Of a DNA stretch of 64,000 nt, positions 16,519 through 25,478 are shown one piece after another (the first letter of the stretch is position 1; the number at the start of each line of letters is the position of its first letter). The notes beneath the pieces are model-generated. The model searched no databases, was not told where the DNA came from, and saw only the letters and a program-made list of their open reading frames with translations. Source of the DNA: Halobellus rarus. Its GTDB lineage: Archaea > Halobacteriota > Halobacteria > Halobacteriales > Haloferacaceae. Where the stretch lies: positions 29,571 to 93,570 of the forward strand of contig NZ_JANHDI010000016.1 in the NCBI RefSeq assembly GCF_024494595.1, in the 5' to 3' direction. The translations under genes and the position numbers were made by a program.

Positions 16519-18012
16519 GTGGACTCGAATCCCATAGACACGGACGACGAGCGAACGGAGAGCAGTTCGGTCAGCAACACACGGCGGCAGTTCATCGTCG
16601 GGTCGGCTGGTGCCCTCGGAGGTCTCGCTGTCGGTAGCGGGGTCGTTGACACCGTAGCTGCCGACGAGCACCAGGGCGACGAGACCGGTACCCCGAACGG
16701 ATCCGAATCGGATCAGACACCCGCTTGGACAGTAGAGGCAGCCGGTCAAATCGAACTAAACGACGCGAATACGATCCCAATCATCCGGAGGCTCGACGAC
16801 TCGTTCCCGGGCTTGCACGTGTGGGACACGTGGCCGCTCCGGGACCGCGATGGATCGGTCGCAAGTGTGAACGGTTGGTCGATCCAGTTCGCGCTCACTT
16901 CACCGAGTGGGGTGCTCCCCGGCAAACGCCACGACATCGCCGAGATCAGATACTTTTACTCTCGGGAGGGCTACGATTGGCACCTCGGTGGTCCGGTGTT
17001 CGTACCCGGGTCGGCAAAGGGGAACCGCCAGTGGGCAGCATCCGCAGTGTGGGATGGTGACAGCGAGGAACTGTTCATGTTCTACACGGCAACTGGTCGG
17101 AGTGGAAATCCCAACGACCCGCGGGGGGAAGGTATCGACATCACCTACGAGCAACGGCTGGCGCTCGCGGAAGGAACCAGTCTCCAGACGACGCGTCAGG
17201 GAGTCAGAATCACGGGAGAGTGGGAACACGAGATCATCCTAACCGCCGATGGCGAGTACTATCAGACCCAAGAACAGGCCGGAGACGGGATCATATACGC
17301 GTTCCGCGACCCGTGGTACTTCGAGGACCCGGAGAGCGGGAATCGGTACCTCGTCTTCGAGGGGAATACTCCGCTCGAGCCGGGTGAGGCGAACTGTGAG
17401 GCACAGGACCTGGAGCCGGGCGACTACTCCAGCGGTGTCGCGGCCACGGGTGCACAGTTCAACGGGAACATCGGCCTCGCGGTGTCGACGTCGGACGAGG
17501 ACATGAGCGAGTGGGAGCTGCGTCCTCCGCTGCTCGAGGCGATCTGTGTCAATCAGCAACTGGAACGCGGCAATATCGTCGTCATGGATGACCGCTACTA
17601 TCTCTTCTGTGACAGCCACAAGTTCACGTTCCCGCAGGGGCTCGACGGTCCGGACGGGATGTACGGGTTCGTCGCAGATTCGCTCCAGGGCGACTACGAA
17701 CCGCTCAACGGAAGCGGACTCGTCCTCGCGAATCCCGCTGACCAGCCGTTCCAGACGTACTCCTGGATGCCCGTTCCGTACGACGACAACCAGATTGCGG
17801 TGTTGAGCTACTACAACTACCACGACCTCGGCGACGACACTCTCACCGGTGTCGGAAACCTCCCGCGTGAGGATCAGATGGCCAAATTCGGCGGGACGTT
17901 CGCCCCGACACTCGTGGTCGAACTGGACGGAGCCTCCACCGAAATCGTCGACACGCTCGACGGTGGCTTCCTCCCTTCGGAGAACTCGAACCCGCCGATC
18001 GATACGATGTAG
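16519..18012 (+). CDS. TAT-exported levansucrase/fructosyltransferase, GH68
   Basis: The 497-residue protein, from GTG 16519, has a twin-arginine signal (NTRRQFIVGSAGALGG, residues 20-35) and no lipobox Cys, so it should be secreted. The GH68 catalytic triad is visible: nucleophile Asp103 in HVWDTWPL, transition-state stabiliser Asp264 in FRDPWYF, and acid/base Glu349 in NQQLERGNIV. Length and motif order match levansucrases, which split sucrose and transfer fructosyl units to make levan or release fructose. It sits alone between two copies of the DUF4177/membrane-protein pair. Levan versus inulin-type product cannot be told from sequence alone. Confidence 0.88.
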   Translation: MDSNPIDTDDERTESSSVSNTRRQFIVGSAGALGGLAVGSGVVDTVAADEHQGDETGTPNGSESDQTPAWTVEAAGQIELNDANTIPIIRRLDDSFPGLHVWDTWPLRDRDGSVASVNGWSIQFALTSPSGVLPGKRHDIAEIRYFYSREGYDWHLGGPVFVPGSAKGNRQWAASAVWDGDSEELFMFYTATGRSGNPNDPRGEGIDITYEQRLALAEGTSLQTTRQGVRITGEWEHEIILTADGEYYQTQEQAGDGIIYAFRDPWYFEDPESGNRYLVFEGNTPLEPGEANCEAQDLEPGDYSSGVAATGAQFNGNIGLAVSTSDEDMSEWELRPPLLEAICVNQQLERGNIVVMDDRYYLFCDSHKFTFPQGLDGPDGMYGFVADSLQGDYEPLNGSGLVLANPADQPFQTYSWMPVPYDDNQIAVLSYYNYHDLGDDTLTGVGNLPREDQMAKFGGTFAPTLVVELDGASTEIVDTLDGGFLPSENSNPPIDTM

Positions 18013-18337
18013 ATCCAAATTGTCCAACGATCCGCACAGATTGAGCACACGTGGCCAACGGAGGAACCGAACACAGGCAGCGCCGACAGCGACGAGGCTC
18101 CATCGGTCTCCTCGTGATTCCCCCGTCAACCGTGGTGATGCAGCAGATCGGATGCAGAACTCAAACCGCAGACACCGTTGGATGTGGACGCTTCGCGAGG
18201 GACCTACCTGAGACTCATAATTGTGATCGACGACGATACACGAGCACACCGCTCCGTTCTCGGTCAGTACACGGTGGGAAACAGCCAGTCACCAGAGTCA
18301 TCACCGTGAGAGCCGATAGCAACTAACGGGTACCGAA
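18013..18337. other. 325-base gap
   Basis: It lies between the levansucrase gene and the second DUF4177 pair. I see no gene and no clear terminator. The ATG at 18338 has no strong TATA box at leaderless spacing, so the promoter of copy 2 is unclear. Confidence 0.4.
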
Positions 18338-18523
18338 ATGCATCAACAATGGGAGTACAAGACGCTCGATCCGCCAAAGGGACTGACCAAGCGAGAGACG
18401 GTCGATCCAACAGACGAACTCAACCGCCTCGGTGCAGAAGGCTGGGAACTCGCAGAGACGATCAGCTACGACGGTGGCGGCACGAAACTACTGCTGTTCA
18501 AACGCCCGGTCTCTCATGAGTGA
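18338..18523 (+). CDS. DUF4177 protein (copy 2)
   Basis: This 61-residue DUF4177 protein has HQQWEYKTLDPP, then ELNRLGAEGWELAETI and GGGTKLLLFKRP. It is clearly a paralogue of the protein at 14513 and is also followed by its membrane partner, here with an 8-base overlap (ATG at 18516 inside its last codons). Function is unknown. Confidence 0.82.
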   Translation: MHQQWEYKTLDPPKGLTKRETVDPTDELNRLGAEGWELAETISYDGGGTKLLLFKRPVSHE

Positions 18524-19511
18524 CCTCTCGACGGACAGCACGCTACGTGAGCGGACGGACGTCAACAAGTACTGGTTCTGGTTGCTGCTCGGGGCCAACC
18601 GGTGGGTCGTCGCCGGCGGGCTCGCGTTCCTGATCTTCCTCGCGTTCATACTCTGGGGCGTGATGAAGCCGGTGTCGTTGCACTCGACTATGCAGTCGAG
18701 CGACATGGTCGAGACGGTATTCGCCAGCCTCGTCGGCGCGATCATCACGGGAACGACGCTCGTCGTCACGATCAATCAGCTCGTTCTCTCTCAGGAGATC
18801 GGCTCGCTCGGGAGCCAGCGCAGTCGGATGGACACGACGATGGATTTTCGCCAGAACACCGACGGCCTCCTCGGGATGACGACGCCCGCAGACCCGGCGG
18901 CCTACCTCTATGCGCTTATCGAAACGAGCGAACAGCGGGCAAAGACACTGCGAAACACGCTCTCCGGGACTGAAAACCAGGAACTCCACAAGAAGGCGGG
19001 CGAGTACGTCGACGACCTGTTGGAGAACGCCGACCACGCACGCGACCACCTCGAAGACACGGATTTCGGCACCTTCGACGTCGTATCGCCCGCGCTCGAT
19101 TACAACTACGATCGGAAGATGCACGACGTTCGCCGGCTCGGGAGGGAGTACGAAGACTCCCTCACCGACGAGGAACGTGGCGCGTTCAGAGATCTGCTCG
19201 AGGCGCTCACGATGTACGGGGTGGTCCGCGAGTACATCAAGGACCTCTACATCCAGTGGGCGTTGGTGAAACTCTCACGAGCCATCCTGTACGCCGCAGT
19301 GATTGCACTCACCGTCGCTGGGGGGATGGTCGTCTTCGTCGACCCGACGACGTTTACCGGCACGTTCCTCGGCATCGAGAGCGTTCTCTGGGTGGTTAGC
19401 GCCGCGTTTGCCATCTCAGCGCTGCCATTTCTCCTCTTCACATCCTACATCCTGCGACTCGCGACGCTCGCCAAACAGACGCTCTCGATGGGACCGCTCA
19501 TGCTTAGCTGA
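18516..19511 (+). CDS. Unknown membrane protein paired with DUF4177 (copy 2)
   Basis: The ATG at 18516 gives 331 residues, aligned along the whole length with the protein at 14716: AIITGTTLVVTINQLVLSQE, DFGTFDVVSPALDYNYDRK, and a C-terminal LATLAKQTLSMGPL stretch. The helix layout is the same, two N-terminal and two C-terminal segments around a soluble helical domain. Sequence has diverged considerably, so the duplication is not recent or the copies were acquired separately. Two full pairs argue that the DUF4177 and membrane proteins form one working unit. Confidence 0.75.
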   Translation: MSDLSTDSTLRERTDVNKYWFWLLLGANRWVVAGGLAFLIFLAFILWGVMKPVSLHSTMQSSDMVETVFASLVGAIITGTTLVVTINQLVLSQEIGSLGSQRSRMDTTMDFRQNTDGLLGMTTPADPAAYLYALIETSEQRAKTLRNTLSGTENQELHKKAGEYVDDLLENADHARDHLEDTDFGTFDVVSPALDYNYDRKMHDVRRLGREYEDSLTDEERGAFRDLLEALTMYGVVREYIKDLYIQWALVKLSRAILYAAVIALTVAGGMVVFVDPTTFTGTFLGIESVLWVVSAAFAISALPFLLFTSYILRLATLAKQTLSMGPLMLS

Positions 19512-19535
19512 CCGACGACCAGACGCAAACGCGTA

Positions 19536-19655
19536 CTACGCAGGTCGCCCGCGTAGTCCGCGAAGGAGCTTTCCCAGCAGTTCGAACGCACGAAGCACGC
19601 TTCGAATATCGTCGGCGATGCGGATGACGCGCCACAATCGTCTGAGTAACGACAT
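19536..19655 (-). CDS. Very small basic protein (39 residues)
   Basis: ATG at 19655 opens a 39-codon frame beginning MSLLRRLWRVIRIADDIRSV and ending in an Arg/Gly-rich tail. The amphipathic, basic start resembles short haloarchaeal membrane-associated proteins that I vaguely recall, but I cannot name a family. The rest of the gap 19512-19883 holds no gene except the promoter TTATAC at about 19855 for the DUF2270 gene. It could be a chance frame. Confidence 0.35.
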   Translation of the reverse strand: MSLLRRLWRVIRIADDIRSVLRAFELLGKLLRGLRGRPA

Positions 19656-19883
19656 ACGAGCCCTTTGGGACTACGTCACAATGAAACCCGTGTCTGATCC
19701 GTTCGGCGGGTCGAACTCGCCGTGCGCTACTACGGGACGTTCGATTCCCGTGCGTTCGACACCGCACCGACAGCATCAGCCCGCCCTCCCTGGCCCGGTC
19801 GATCAACGGCCCCGCGCTCGTACTTTCGGAGTTGCGAATACTGGCACGCACTGGTTATACGAACGGAAGCCGTAGTCAGTCGT

Positions 19884-20612
19884 ATGACTGACTCGGACTC
19901 AGAGGAAGTCGACCCGACAGCGCGTGACCAGCGCGAGATCGGACGGGAAATGGTCGAACAGAGCACGGGTTTGGGTTCGGTGATGGCACACGCCTACCGC
20001 GGCGAAATGGACGAGGCGACGACGTGGCGGCAGCGTCTCGACCAAGCGACCACTTGGGCGGTGACGGTCATCGCAGCGATTCTGACGTGGGCATTTTCCA
20101 GCGGGGAGAATCCTCATTATATTCTTCTGGTCGGGGTCGTGGTCGTCACTCTCTTTCTCGGGATCGAAGCGCGTCGATACCGGCATTACGACGTCTACCG
20201 GTCGCGTATTCGGATGCTCCAGCAGAACCTCTTCGCGAACGCGCTCGACCCATCCGGGGGCGTGGAACATCCGAACTGGCGAGTAGAGCTCAGTAACGAC
20301 TACCGGACGCCGACGCTGAAAGTTACCTTCGGAGAGGCACTCGCCAATCGACTTCGACGCATCTACCTCGCCTTGCTTGGAGTTTTGCTCGCTGCCTGGC
20401 TCTTCCGAATCACGGCGTTCTCGCCGCGCCAGGAGTGGCTCGCGACCGCCGCGATCGCCACCGTCCCCGGTGTGGTCGTGGTCGGCGTCGTCACCACGTT
20501 CTCCGCAGCGGTTCTCGGACTCGCATTCTGGCCCCGTGAACGGCATGCCAAAGGGGAGTTTCGCGAAGGCGATCCAGCGGCGTGGAAAGAGGAGGAGAAC
20601 GACGATGGCTGA
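19884..20612 (+). CDS. DUF2270 membrane protein
   Basis: The ATG at 19884 lies 27 bases after a TTATAC promoter element and gives 242 residues. After an acidic start come GSVMAHAYRGEMDEATTWRQ and RLDQATTWAVTVIAAILTWA, the typical DUF2270 beginning. Four helices are predicted (about 57-100 as a pair, then 168-190 and 200-225), with a soluble loop containing HYDVYRSRIRMLQQNLFA. Function is unknown. The stop overlaps the start of the lipid-kinase gene by 8 bases, so the two are an operon. Confidence 0.82.
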   Translation: MTDSDSEEVDPTARDQREIGREMVEQSTGLGSVMAHAYRGEMDEATTWRQRLDQATTWAVTVIAAILTWAFSSGENPHYILLVGVVVVTLFLGIEARRYRHYDVYRSRIRMLQQNLFANALDPSGGVEHPNWRVELSNDYRTPTLKVTFGEALANRLRRIYLALLGVLLAAWLFRITAFSPRQEWLATAAIATVPGVVVVGVVTTFSAAVLGLAFWPRERHAKGEFREGDPAAWKEEENDDG

Positions 20613-21561
20613 CGATAGAAAACCAGCACCTGACGACCAGAACAGCCCCGCCGCGGACGGGAACGAACAGTGGGTCATCCTAAATCCGAAGAGCGGAACG
20701 GCAGACCACGTCGACGAGGTTCGCCAGTCCGCAGAGAAACGGGACTATACGATCCGAGAAACGACACACGAAGAACACGCGGTCCGGCTCGCGCAGGACG
20801 CTGCCGCGAACGACGTTGATCGACTGGCCGTCGCGGGTGGCGACGGTACGCTCCACGAAGTCGTCCGTGGCCTCGTGGCGGCATCTGCTCTCGGGACGGT
20901 GACCCTCGGTGTGATTCCGACGGGAACGGAGAACATCTTTGCAACCAACACTGGGGTAACAAGCATCGAAGAAGGATTCGAATTGCTCGACCACGGTGAG
21001 CGACGACGAATCGATGTCGGGTTCGCCGGAGGGGAACCGTTCGTCGTGTCGTGTATCGCCGGGTTACCTGCCGAGGTCAGCGTGGCAGCGTCAAGCGATC
21101 TGAAAGAACGGTTCGGTTCGCTGGCGTTCGTCGTCGCCAGTTTACAGGAAGTCACGGAGTTCGAGGGACTGCACATCGATCTCACTGCTATCTCGAACGG
21201 CGAGGAAACGACCTGGTCGGGAGAGGCGTTGTGTGTGCTCGTCGGGAACGTCCTGCGGTTCGTCAATCGTGGCGGGCAGGCCAACGTCGAGGACGGGCTT
21301 TTCGACGTCGTCCTCATCGAGCAGATGCCCGCGAGTGACATTCTGGCTGAAGCGACCGCGCACCGAGTATTTGGTCGCGATACCGAACACGTGCTCCATA
21401 TGCAGGCGAGCCAACTAGAGATTCGAGGGATCGACAGTGATCCGATCACGTTCAGTCTCGATGGTGAGCTAAACACCCATCACGAACTCGTGTTGTATAC
21501 GGATCCGCAGTCGCTCACTGTCTGCGTGGGGCCAACGTACGAGGGCACGCACCCAGATTAG
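20605..21561 (+). CDS. Diacylglycerol kinase-like lipid kinase (YegS/BmrU type)
   Basis: From ATG 20605 the protein has 318 residues. Family marks are the N-terminal VILNPKSGTA, the nucleotide-binding VAGGDGTLHEVVRGL near residue 74, PTGTENIFATNTG near 110, and EDGLFDVVLIE near 232. Such kinases phosphorylate lipids, with ATP bound in the N-terminal domain. The second domain (from about 135) is a beta-sandwich. In haloarchaea the lipid substrate is unknown. Translational coupling to the DUF2270 membrane protein suggests work at the membrane. Confidence 0.85.
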   Translation: MADDRKPAPDDQNSPAADGNEQWVILNPKSGTADHVDEVRQSAEKRDYTIRETTHEEHAVRLAQDAAANDVDRLAVAGGDGTLHEVVRGLVAASALGTVTLGVIPTGTENIFATNTGVTSIEEGFELLDHGERRRIDVGFAGGEPFVVSCIAGLPAEVSVAASSDLKERFGSLAFVVASLQEVTEFEGLHIDLTAISNGEETTWSGEALCVLVGNVLRFVNRGGQANVEDGLFDVVLIEQMPASDILAEATAHRVFGRDTEHVLHMQASQLEIRGIDSDPITFSLDGELNTHHELVLYTDPQSLTVCVGPTYEGTHPD

Positions 21562-21824
21562 TCACTCACAGAACGGGGCGTCGATTGCTCGCGTCCCGCC
21601 CCAGTTCCAATACTGTCCGCCGAGAGGAAATCGGCACAGGCGCTGTCGAATACCTCGCGGTTATCTTGGCAGTCGCGCTACGCTTGATCTGAGTTGTGCG
21701 GGACGGCAAGGGCTTGGAGCCACGATTCTGTTGGCTACGGGTAACAGAGTTATAAACGATTGTGAAAATATATATTCTTTTCTATATATTTGAAAATCTA
21801 TTAGAAAAATTATATTTCCGTATG

Positions 21825-22135
21825 AAACCATTTGGAATCGGTCCACCGTCGTCGGGTACGTTTTCCAAGTATTCAGGATCATCGACGAGAAATTCGACAC
21901 CGTCGAGCCGAATTCGGTGGTGGAGATCGGTCAGAGAATATGGCGTTATCTGTTTTTTGTCGTCGAAAGTGGCCTAAAATACAACACTTCGATCGTTTCA
22001 GGATCAACTCCGCACCGCCAGTAGTCGTCGCCGTCGATTCCGATCACTTTCTCGTCAACCGCGAGTCGATCCGAGATCATCTCTGAAGCGGGCGATAATT
22101 CGGCCTTCTACACCCACTTGTGACTGGCGGCGTGA
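21825..22135 (-). mobile_element. IS6-family transposase remnant
   Basis: Reading the minus strand from about 22135, one frame gives HKWV, a stop, then KAELSPASEMISDRLAVDEK and VIGIDGDDYWRCGVDPETIE, ending at a stop. A shifted frame goes on with RLDGVEFLVDDPEYLENV. This is the DDE-domain order of haloarchaeal IS6 transposases: the VDE of the first catalytic Asp, a YW-x-VDPET strand, and an FLVDD block with the second Asp. Only the middle third is left, with stops and a shift. The left side (21740-21830) is very AT-rich. Everything from 21562 to 22228 is otherwise free of genes. Confidence 0.7.
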
Positions 22136-22228
22136 CTGCGATAGATGCTCAAATTACTAAGAATTGATGTACATAGCTAAGTGAAACAATAGCAAGAATC
22201 CTGAAGCAGGAAGGGCCCGCATTTCGAC

Positions 22229-23032
22229 TCACGCGTCCCAAACGTCATCGACAGACTGCCCTCCGTGGATGATGCCGTCGAGCGCGCTCACGACGCTCGT
22301 GGGATCGCCGGTCTTCCAGATCGACCGGCCGATCATAATCCCGCGGGCCCCGGAGTCGATCGCGCCCTCGACGTTCGAGAGCATCGAGGCCGTAGTCCCG
22401 GACTTCGGGCCACCGAGGATCATCACCGGCACGGGCGAGTGCTCGACGATCGGCTCGAACGTCTCGACGTCGCCGGTGTATGGGAGTTTTAGGATATCCG
22501 CACCGTACTCCCAGGCCATCCGCGCGGCGCGTGCGACGTACTCCGGGTGAGTTTCGAGTTCCGCGGGAACGCGGCTCCCCCACATCACGGGTTCGACGAC
22601 GAGGGGGACGCCCGTCCCGCGGAGCGCCTCGGCCATCTCGGCGACGTACGAGAGGTTGCGGACGAACATCTCTCGGTCGTCCCGACCGAAGACGAGGACG
22701 ATCTTCACGCCCATCGGATCGATGTCGAGCAGGAGGTCGGGATCGAACGCCGGCGTCCACACGTCCTGTCCGTCGTCGAAGCCGGGGCGCGTGGAGTCCG
22801 TCACGATGTCCGCCGTGACGACGACGTCCGCGCCCGCCTCTGCGATCACGTCGCCGTAGCGGCGCGCGAAGTGGGGGCCAACGAGGACCGCGTCCGGGCC
22901 GCCATCGAGGACGGCTCGCAGCGTCGCCTCGGGATCGTAAAATCCCTCGGTCGCGCCGAGGCTCAGGCCGTGATCGATCGCTGCGACGAGTGCGTTACCG
23001 GATTCCGTGTCCAACAGGTCGTAGTCGCTCAT
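22229..23032 (-). CDS. Class I aldolase (fructose-bisphosphate/DeoC-LacD-like)
   Basis: The 267-residue protein is a DhnA-type class I aldolase barrel. It starts with NALVAAIDHGLSLGATEGF, has Lys182 in ADILKLPYTGD as the probable Schiff-base lysine, and ends with VMILGGPKSG and the phosphate-binding GARGIMIGRSIW. Archaeal fructose-1,6-bisphosphate aldolases and related 2-oxo-3-deoxy-phosphosugar or tagatose-type aldolases share this fold. It follows the PfkB kinase gene by 129 bases and may cleave that kinase's product. Whether that is a bisphosphate ketose or a phosphorylated deoxyaldonate cannot be told here. Confidence 0.8.
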   Translation of the reverse strand: MSDYDLLDTESGNALVAAIDHGLSLGATEGFYDPEATLRAVLDGGPDAVLVGPHFARRYGDVIAEAGADVVVTADIVTDSTRPGFDDGQDVWTPAFDPDLLLDIDPMGVKIVLVFGRDDREMFVRNLSYVAEMAEALRGTGVPLVVEPVMWGSRVPAELETHPEYVARAARMAWEYGADILKLPYTGDVETFEPIVEHSPVPVMILGGPKSGTTASMLSNVEGAIDSGARGIMIGRSIWKTGDPTSVVSALDGIIHGGQSVDDVWDA

Positions 23033-23161
23033 CGTAGATTCCTCGAAGGGAAGGACACGCAGAACCGACTAAGAGTTTGGGGTCCGGTCGCGACGTTGAA
23101 TCGCGGGCCGGGGGAAGTCGGCGCCCGCCCGGGCGGATCCGAAAACCTGTGACGACGCCGA

Positions 23162-24298
23162 TCACCCCGAGAGCAGGTCGTCGTACTCTCGCACTGTCGC
23201 GGTGATCTCATCGAACGACGGCGGCGACCCCGTCCGGACGAAGCGGTTGGCGACGGCATTGCCGAGCGTCAGGGCGGCCCCCTCGTCGAGCCCGTGGAGG
23301 AGCCCCAAGGCGAAGCCGGCGTTGAAGTGATCACCGGCGCTGGTCGTGAGCGCCGGATCGGACACCTTCGGGACGTCGACGCGGGCGGTGCCGGCGTCGG
23401 AAACGACCAGCGAGAAGTCCACGTTGTGGCCGACGAAGCGCGTCACGTCCAGATGGTCGTACGCGACGGCCGCAGCCTCGGGGAACGACCGGTCTGGGTC
23501 CGCCGTCGTCAACCGATCCGCCAGCGCGAGCGTCTCGACGCGATTCGCGCTCAGCGTGAAGTCCGCGACCGCCGCGAGCCCCTCCATCGGTCCGATTCCG
23601 CGCTCGATCTGCTCGGCCGTCAACTGCCGAACGTCACCGGGGTCGAAGAGGATCCGCTCGGGCGGGTCCGAGAGCGTCGGCCAGAGGTCCTCGCGGAGCC
23701 CCGAGAGGATCGACGGCAGCCGGGGCATCACGGTCCAGTAGCCGATCCCGAGGAGATCGGTGCCGTCGACGTGCACCGCGAGTTCGTCCAGGGAGATCGT
23801 GTCTGCGAGCGTCTCCCAGTCGAACCGGAGGTAACTTCCCGGCTCGATGAACATACACTTCCCGTCGTCGAACTCGACGGCGTGGGTCTCGCCGGGTTCG
23901 CCGAGCGAGGCCATCTCGTAGGCACCGAACTCCTCCTCGAACACGTCTCTGACCGGTCGTCCGAAGGTTCCGATCATCGTGGGATCGTAGCCGATCTCTC
24001 CGAAGAACCGGGAGAGATGGGACGTGTGACCGCCCGTGCGGGTCCCGTTTCGAACCCACTCGACCGCGAGCGAACTGTTCTCGTCGGCGGAGGCCTGAAA
24101 GCGGTCGGCGAGCGAATCGAGCGTCCGTATCGGCGTGTACGACTCAGGATCGTGGCGGGTGTCGACCATCACCTGGACGGCGTCGATCATCCCGTCGAAC
24201 CCGAAGACCACGTCGCCGCCGTCGAGGGACGCCGGCAGCTGTCGCTGACAGGCGCGAATAGCCGCCTCCGTGGTGACGTCCGAGTGCGTGACTGACAT
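23162..24298 (-). CDS. PfkB-family carbohydrate kinase
   Basis: The ATG at 24298 (378 residues) lies 26 bases after a clear TATA box. The family features are present but divergent: a GFDGMIDAVQ strand at the N-terminus, TGGHTSHLSRFFGEIG near residue 88 in place of the usual Gly-Gly-Asn, and TSAGDHFNAGFALG around 319 with the catalytic base Asp323. GDHFNAG replaces the common GAGD-x-F, which places it in an uncommon PfkB subgroup. It should phosphorylate a sugar or ketose phosphate. The aldolase gene downstream is its likely partner. Confidence 0.78.
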   Translation of the reverse strand: MSVTHSDVTTEAAIRACQRQLPASLDGGDVVFGFDGMIDAVQVMVDTRHDPESYTPIRTLDSLADRFQASADENSSLAVEWVRNGTRTGGHTSHLSRFFGEIGYDPTMIGTFGRPVRDVFEEEFGAYEMASLGEPGETHAVEFDDGKCMFIEPGSYLRFDWETLADTISLDELAVHVDGTDLLGIGYWTVMPRLPSILSGLREDLWPTLSDPPERILFDPGDVRQLTAEQIERGIGPMEGLAAVADFTLSANRVETLALADRLTTADPDRSFPEAAAVAYDHLDVTRFVGHNVDFSLVVSDAGTARVDVPKVSDPALTTSAGDHFNAGFALGLLHGLDEGAALTLGNAVANRFVRTGSPPSFDEITATVREYDDLLSG

Positions 24299-24318
24299 AC
24301 CCAAAGTCCGAGCAAGCA

Positions 24319-24329
24319 GTATAAAATAG
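24319..24329 (-). promoter_or_regulatory. TATA box (CTATTTTATAC) of the kinase/aldolase unit
   Basis: The element, read on the minus strand, is centred 26 bases before the ATG at 24298, giving a leaderless transcript for the PfkB kinase and probably the aldolase behind it. Confidence 0.65.
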
Positions 24330-24350
24330 TGTTGGCAGTGGGTCACCAAC

Positions 24351-25376
24351 TCAGCGGCCGGGGTAAACGACCTTCTTCAGGCCCTCGTTGTCGGCCATCT
24401 GGTCAAATGCGGTCCGCAGACCGGAGAGGTCGAACGTGTCGGTGATCAGCGGTTCGACCTCGACGCGGTCGCCCTGGAGGAACGTCACCGCCCGGGAGAA
24501 CGTGTTCGGCGTGAGCGCGAACGTGCCGACCAGTTCGAGTTCCTGATAGTACACGTCGAACGGATCGATCTCGATCGTCTCTCCCTGCGGAGGCACGCCG
24601 AAGACGAGCGTGGTGCCGCCAGCGGAGGTGACCGAGTGGGTCGTCTCGATGGTGTCCGGGAGCCCGACCGCCTCCACGCCCACGTCGACCCGGTCGACGA
24701 GCTCTGTGAGCCGTTCGGAGAGCGGCGTCGCGGTCGGGTCGACGACGTGATCCGCCCCCAGCTCGGCCGCCGTTTCCCGACGGCGTTCGACCGGTTCGGA
24801 GACGACGACCGTTCCCGCACCGCTGGCTCTGAACGCCTGGAGGAGCAGGAGGCCGATCGGTCCCGCGCCGACGATGACGACGGTATCGCCGGTCTCGATA
24901 TCGGCCTGATCAACCCCCCGGATACAGCACCCGAGCGGTTCCGCGAAGGTCGCGGTCTCGTAGGAGAGGTCCCCGATCGGTTCGAGGCTGCCGGCCGGAA
25001 CGCGAACGTACTCCGCGAAGGCCCCATCGAGGATCTCGTCGCCCGCGCCGCCGATAGCGACGAGGTCCGCACAGAGATTCTGCCGCCCCCGATCGCAGAA
25101 CCGGCAGTCGCCGCAGGGACGTCCCGGGTAGATGGCGACACGGTCGCCCGCCTCGACACCGGTGACCGCCTCGCCGACGGAGACGACCTCTCCCGCGCTC
25201 TCGTGGCCGGGGACGAGCGGGTACTCGGCCGGGAACGTCCCCCGATACAGGTGGTAGTCGGTCATACAGACGCCGCAGGCACCGACGCGGACCACCGCCT
25301 CGTCCGGGCCGGCCGTGGGGCGCTCGCGCTCCTGGATCGAGACCTCGTCGCGATCGGTGATGACGGCCGCTCTCAT
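24351..25376 (-). CDS. Zinc-dependent alcohol/polyol dehydrogenase (MDR family)
   Basis: The start at 25376 (341 residues) gives the standard N-terminus MRAAVITDRDEVSIQERERP. Catalytic zinc ligands are in GACGVCMTDYH and PLVPGHESAGEV. The structural zinc loop has four cysteines in GRPCGDCRFCDRGRQNLCAD. The Rossmann motif is VVIVGAGPIGLLLLQAF. The protein is closely similar throughout to the dehydrogenase at 35882, so the island has two paralogues with perhaps different sugar alcohols. Substrate is unknown; sorbitol, threitol or sugar-1-phosphate dehydrogenases have the same layout. Confidence 0.85.
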   Translation of the reverse strand: MRAAVITDRDEVSIQERERPTAGPDEAVVRVGACGVCMTDYHLYRGTFPAEYPLVPGHESAGEVVSVGEAVTGVEAGDRVAIYPGRPCGDCRFCDRGRQNLCADLVAIGGAGDEILDGAFAEYVRVPAGSLEPIGDLSYETATFAEPLGCCIRGVDQADIETGDTVVIVGAGPIGLLLLQAFRASGAGTVVVSEPVERRRETAAELGADHVVDPTATPLSERLTELVDRVDVGVEAVGLPDTIETTHSVTSAGGTTLVFGVPPQGETIEIDPFDVYYQELELVGTFALTPNTFSRAVTFLQGDRVEVEPLITDTFDLSGLRTAFDQMADNEGLKKVVYPGR

Positions 25377-25478
25377 CGTCGGCCTCGCCAGGAAGGCGCG
25401 TTCGAGCGGTCGGACACGCCGGTGCATCGCTTTCCGCGTGGATCTGCCGCACTGCGCGGGGGTCGGAATCGACGTTCC

